Positions 61,756 through 64,000 of a stretch of 64,000 nt of DNA are shown in pieces. Under the pieces are notes generated by a model, which saw only the letters and a list, made by a program, of their open reading frames with translations, ran no database searches and was not told the origin of the DNA. Position 1 is the stretch's first letter; each line of letters opens with the position of its first letter. Made by a program: the position numbers and the translations under genes. This stretch comes from Nocardioides hwasunensis. GTDB taxonomy: Bacteria; Actinomycetota; Actinomycetes; Propionibacteriales; Nocardioidaceae. The stretch is taken from assembly GCF_014779665.1 (NCBI RefSeq), contig NZ_JACXYY010000004.1, positions 124,001-188,000 on the forward strand, in the 5' to 3' direction.

Positions 61756-62403
61756 TCAGTAGGAGCCGAGGAACTTCTTCGGCGTGCCCGGGGCCGGCTG
61801 GCGCTGGACGTTGACCGAGCCCATCAGCGCCATCCCCCGCACGCGCACGACGGGTGAGTCGGGTCCGAGGTCGGCCTCGACCTTGTCCTTCTGCTGGGTG
61901 AACTCGCCCATGATCGGCGTCCCGTCGACGACCACGTGCACGTGGGCCGGGACGATGATCTTCACCTCGCCCATGATCGAGCTGGCGTTGATCTGGGTGT
62001 GCTGGGACTCCAGCTGCGCCTGCCGCAGGTCGATGACGACCGAGCCCATCAGGGCGAAGGCGCTGTGGTGCTCGGGCACCGACCAGAGGCCCTGACGCTT
62101 GGTCTCACCCATGATCGCGGTCGAGGACGCGTGGCCGACCGCGGGCACGTGCGGGTGCGGACGGCGCACGGGCGACGCGGCCGGTGGGGCCACCGGTCCG
62201 GTCGCCTGGAGGTCGAGCGTGATCGGCACGAGCTCGCCGTAGGTCTTGGCCTGCCAGGTCAGCTCGAGGCGCTCCTCGAGCTCGTCGAGGTCGATGCGGC
62301 CCTCCCCCGCAGCGTCCCGGAGCACGTCGGCGACGCGCTGGCGGTCGGCGTCGGAGATGCGCATCTGCGACGGGTCGTGCGGGCGGTTCTCGATCTCCCC
62401 CAT
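61756..62403 (-). CDS. DUF1707-domain protein with LiaF-like C-terminus
   Basis: A 215-residue cytoplasmic protein. Residues about 13-65 are a DUF1707 domain (MRISDADRQRVADVLRDAAGEGRIDLDELEERLELTWQAKTYGELVPITLDL). The C-terminal half has repeated TAIMGETKRQG, FALMGSVVIDL, SIMGEVKIIVP, PIMGEFTQQ and ALMGSVNVQ elements, as in the beta-helix-like cell-wall-stress (LiaF) domain. The function is unknown, probably envelope-related. ATG 62403 has GGTGAG upstream; ATG 62415 is an alternative. Confidence 0.85.
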   Translation of the reverse strand: MGEIENRPHDPSQMRISDADRQRVADVLRDAAGEGRIDLDELEERLELTWQAKTYGELVPITLDLQATGPVAPPAASPVRRPHPHVPAVGHASSTAIMGETKRQGLWSVPEHHSAFALMGSVVIDLRQAQLESQHTQINASSIMGEVKIIVPAHVHVVVDGTPIMGEFTQQKDKVEADLGPDSPVVRVRGMALMGSVNVQRQPAPGTPKKFLGSY

Positions 62404-62449
62404 GCCGCTCACCATATCCAGCCGCGGGCCGCTGCACCCATGACGGGCG

Positions 62450-63532
62450 TCAGCCCGCTGCGTCCTCGCGGTCGGCTGCCAGGAGTCGCGAGACGGCGAG
62501 CGCCGCCTGTCGTCCGGCGCGCGAGGCGCCGATGGTGCTCGCCGAGGGTCCGTAACCCACGAGCTGCACCCGCGGGTCGACCACCGTCGTGGTGGCGCCC
62601 TGCACGTTGCCGCGCACCGGGACGAGCGCGATGCCGCCCTCAGAGGTCCGCAGGCCGAGCGGCCCGAGGTGGTCGACCGCCGGTCGGAAGCCGGTCGCCC
62701 AGAGGATCGCGTCGACCCGCTCGAAGCGATCGTCGCGGCCGGAGGACCACCGCACCCCGTCGACCTCGATCCGGTCGAACATCGGCAGCCGGTCGTAGGC
62801 GCCGAGCCGGGCCGCCTCCTGCTCCTGCGGCCGCAGCGCCAGCCCGGTGACGCTGACCACGCTCGCCGGCGGGAGCCCGCGGCGTACGCGCTCCTCGACC
62901 GCGGTGACCGCGGCCAGTCCGGCGTCGGCGTCGAGCTCCTCGCGCCAGACCGGCGGACGCCGGGTCACCCAGAGGGTGTCGGTCACCGGCGCGAGCTCGC
63001 CGAGGAACTGGACGGCCGAGGCACCGCCACCGACCACGAGCACCCGCTTGCCACGGAAGTGCTCCGCGCCCGGGTAGTGCGCGGTGTGCACCTGCTCGCC
63101 GCCGAACGAGGAGATGCCGGGATAGAACGGCACGAACGGTCGGGTCCAGGTGCCGCTGGCGTTGATCAGCGTCCGGGTCCACCAGGAGCGGTCGTCGGCG
63201 TGGACGGCGAGCAGGTCGCCCTCGCTCTCGACGCGGTCGACGCGCACCGGTCGGAGGACGGGCAGGTGGTGCCAGCGCTCGTAGCCCTCGAAGTAGTCGG
63301 GCACGGCGACGTTGGCCGCCGCACCCGAGCGGGTCGGTGCCGGCGAGCCGGGCAGGTCGGCCACGCCGTGCACGTCGGCCATGGTCAGTGACGCCCAGCG
63401 GTGCTGCCAGGCCCCGCCGGCCTGGGGGTTGGCGTCGAGCACGACGTGGTCGATGCGACGCTCGCGCAGGAAGTACGACGCCGCGAGACCGGCCTGTCCG
63501 GCGCCGATGACGAGCGAGTCGAGGACCTCCAT
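62450..63532 (-). CDS. FAD/NADPH-dependent flavin monooxygenase-like protein
   Basis: A 360-residue flavoprotein with an N-terminal FAD Rossmann motif VIGAGQAGLAASYFL, ANPQAGGAWQHRWASLTM after the second strand, a second NADPH-type motif VLVVGGGASAVQFLGEL (about 165-181) and the closing WATGFRP motif. The ATG-to-TGF layout matches the CzcO/YUCCA-like monooxygenase group. The Baeyer-Villiger fingerprint FxGxxxHxxxW is not complete here: SFGGEQVHTAHYPG takes its place. The ATG is at 63532. The substrate is unknown. Confidence 0.85.
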   Translation of the reverse strand: MEVLDSLVIGAGQAGLAASYFLRERRIDHVVLDANPQAGGAWQHRWASLTMADVHGVADLPGSPAPTRSGAAANVAVPDYFEGYERWHHLPVLRPVRVDRVESEGDLLAVHADDRSWWTRTLINASGTWTRPFVPFYPGISSFGGEQVHTAHYPGAEHFRGKRVLVVGGGASAVQFLGELAPVTDTLWVTRRPPVWREELDADAGLAAVTAVEERVRRGLPPASVVSVTGLALRPQEQEAARLGAYDRLPMFDRIEVDGVRWSSGRDDRFERVDAILWATGFRPAVDHLGPLGLRTSEGGIALVPVRGNVQGATTTVVDPRVQLVGYGPSASTIGASRAGRQAALAVSRLLAADREDAAG

Positions 63533-63596
63533 GTCATCCGCAACACCTGTCGGTCCGGCCCTATGCCCGCGACCAGTGGCGTGGCAGCCTCGGAGC

Positions 63597-64000
63597 ATGG
63601 ACATCGCCACTCGTGCCACCACCCTCCTCGACCTCCACCACACCGGCACCACGCTGGTCCTTCCGACCGTGTGGGACGCCTGGTCCGCCGGCGTCGTCGC
63701 CGAGGCCGGCTTCCGGGCCCTGACCGTCGGCAGCCACCCGCTCGCCGACTCCCGCGGGCAGTCCGACAACGAGGGCATGACGATCGACGACGCCCTCGAC
63801 GGCGTACGACGTGTCTGTGCGGCCGTGCCGGACGTCCCGGTCAGCGCCGACATGGAGTCCGGCTACGGCACCGCACCCGCCGAGCTGGTCGAGCGCCTGC
63901 TCGAGGCCGGCGCGGTCGGCATCAACATCGAGGACACCGTGCACTCCGAGGGCGGGCGGCTGCGCGAGGTCGCCGAGCACGCCGACTACATCGGCGGCAT
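63597..64000 (+). CDS. Isocitrate lyase/PEP mutase family protein, N-terminal part (runs off the window)
   Basis: 134 residues are visible from ATG 63597: MDIATRATTLLDLHHTGTTL, then LPTVWDAWSAGVVAEAGFRALTVGSHPLADSRGQSDNEGMT, VPVSADMESGYG and VGINIEDTVHSEGG. The D-x-E-S-G-Y-G and N-I-E-D motifs place it in the isocitrate lyase/PEP phosphonomutase superfamily, the carboxyvinyl-carboxyphosphonate phosphorylmutase-like branch. CAGCCT ends six bases before the ATG, so it may be leaderless. It is divergent from the flavin monooxygenase gene. Confidence 0.9.
   Translation, partial: MDIATRATTLLDLHHTGTTLVLPTVWDAWSAGVVAEAGFRALTVGSHPLADSRGQSDNEGMTIDDALDGVRRVCAAVPDVPVSADMESGYGTAPAELVERLLEAGAVGINIEDTVHSEGGRLREVAEHADYIGG

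Overview
The window comes from a high-GC actinobacterium, most likely Nocardioides or a close relative. The signs are strong G/C bias at third codon positions, many GTG starts, stop/start overlaps of the GTGA or ATGA type, many apparently leaderless genes, and actinobacterial core genes (DUF4193, DUF4245, DUF6542, the ispH-xseA-xseB block). This is inferred from gene content; no rRNA or other marker gene is present.

Region 1 (1-24.2 kb) is a catabolic gene cluster for an unidentified, probably hydrophobic, substrate taken up or activated as a carboxylate. It encodes three cytochromes P450, two ferredoxins and the start of a ferredoxin reductase, a luciferase-like flavin monooxygenase, a flavin reductase fused to an IclR-type sensor domain, a citrate-synthase-like protein, a class III CoA-transferase, a propionyl-CoA-synthetase-like ligase, three short-chain dehydrogenases, a crotonase, an AtuA-family protein, a thiolase and a complete LivKHMGF-type ABC importer. 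Eight copies of a palindrome with the core GAACGATCGTTC (0-2 mismatches) lie 11-61 bases before the first gene of nearly every transcription unit. The cluster is therefore probably one regulon of a TetR repressor, most simply the TetR gene at 682-1332. AtuA plus a limonene-monooxygenase-like enzyme hints at a terpenoid, but this is not proven.

Region 2 (24.2-37 kb) is an accessory island. It carries a MobF relaxase with helicase domain, an excisionase-like DNA-binding protein and a tyrosine recombinase: the core of a small integrative mobilizable element without its own transfer apparatus. Next to it are an 805-residue protein of unknown family with a HEPN-like RNEHMH motif, a DUF3800 protein coupled to a possible winged-helix protein, a probable pseudogene, an unknown 382-residue protein and a RES/Xre toxin-antitoxin pair. 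This looks like a defence and selfish-element hotspot.

Region 3 (37-64 kb) is mostly chromosomal housekeeping: DUF4193, ychF, a secreted metalloprotease, two PH-domain membrane proteins, an exonuclease III-type enzyme, an MFS transporter, rmuC, DUF6542, a YciO-type protein, ispH, xseA/xseB, DUF4245, a molybdate module (Mop-HTH regulator plus modABC), glpX, two alpha/beta hydrolases, galK, an LpqY-SugABC-type sugar importer, a DUF1707 protein, a flavin monooxygenase and the start of an isocitrate lyase/PEP mutase family gene. At least ten of these genes have a -10-like hexamer 6-8 bases before the start codon and no Shine-Dalgarno sequence, which points to leaderless transcripts. Two hairpin repeat families (a twin 50-bp unit at 49.4 kb and a 33-bp perfect inverted repeat at 50.1 kb) lie around the DUF4245 gene.
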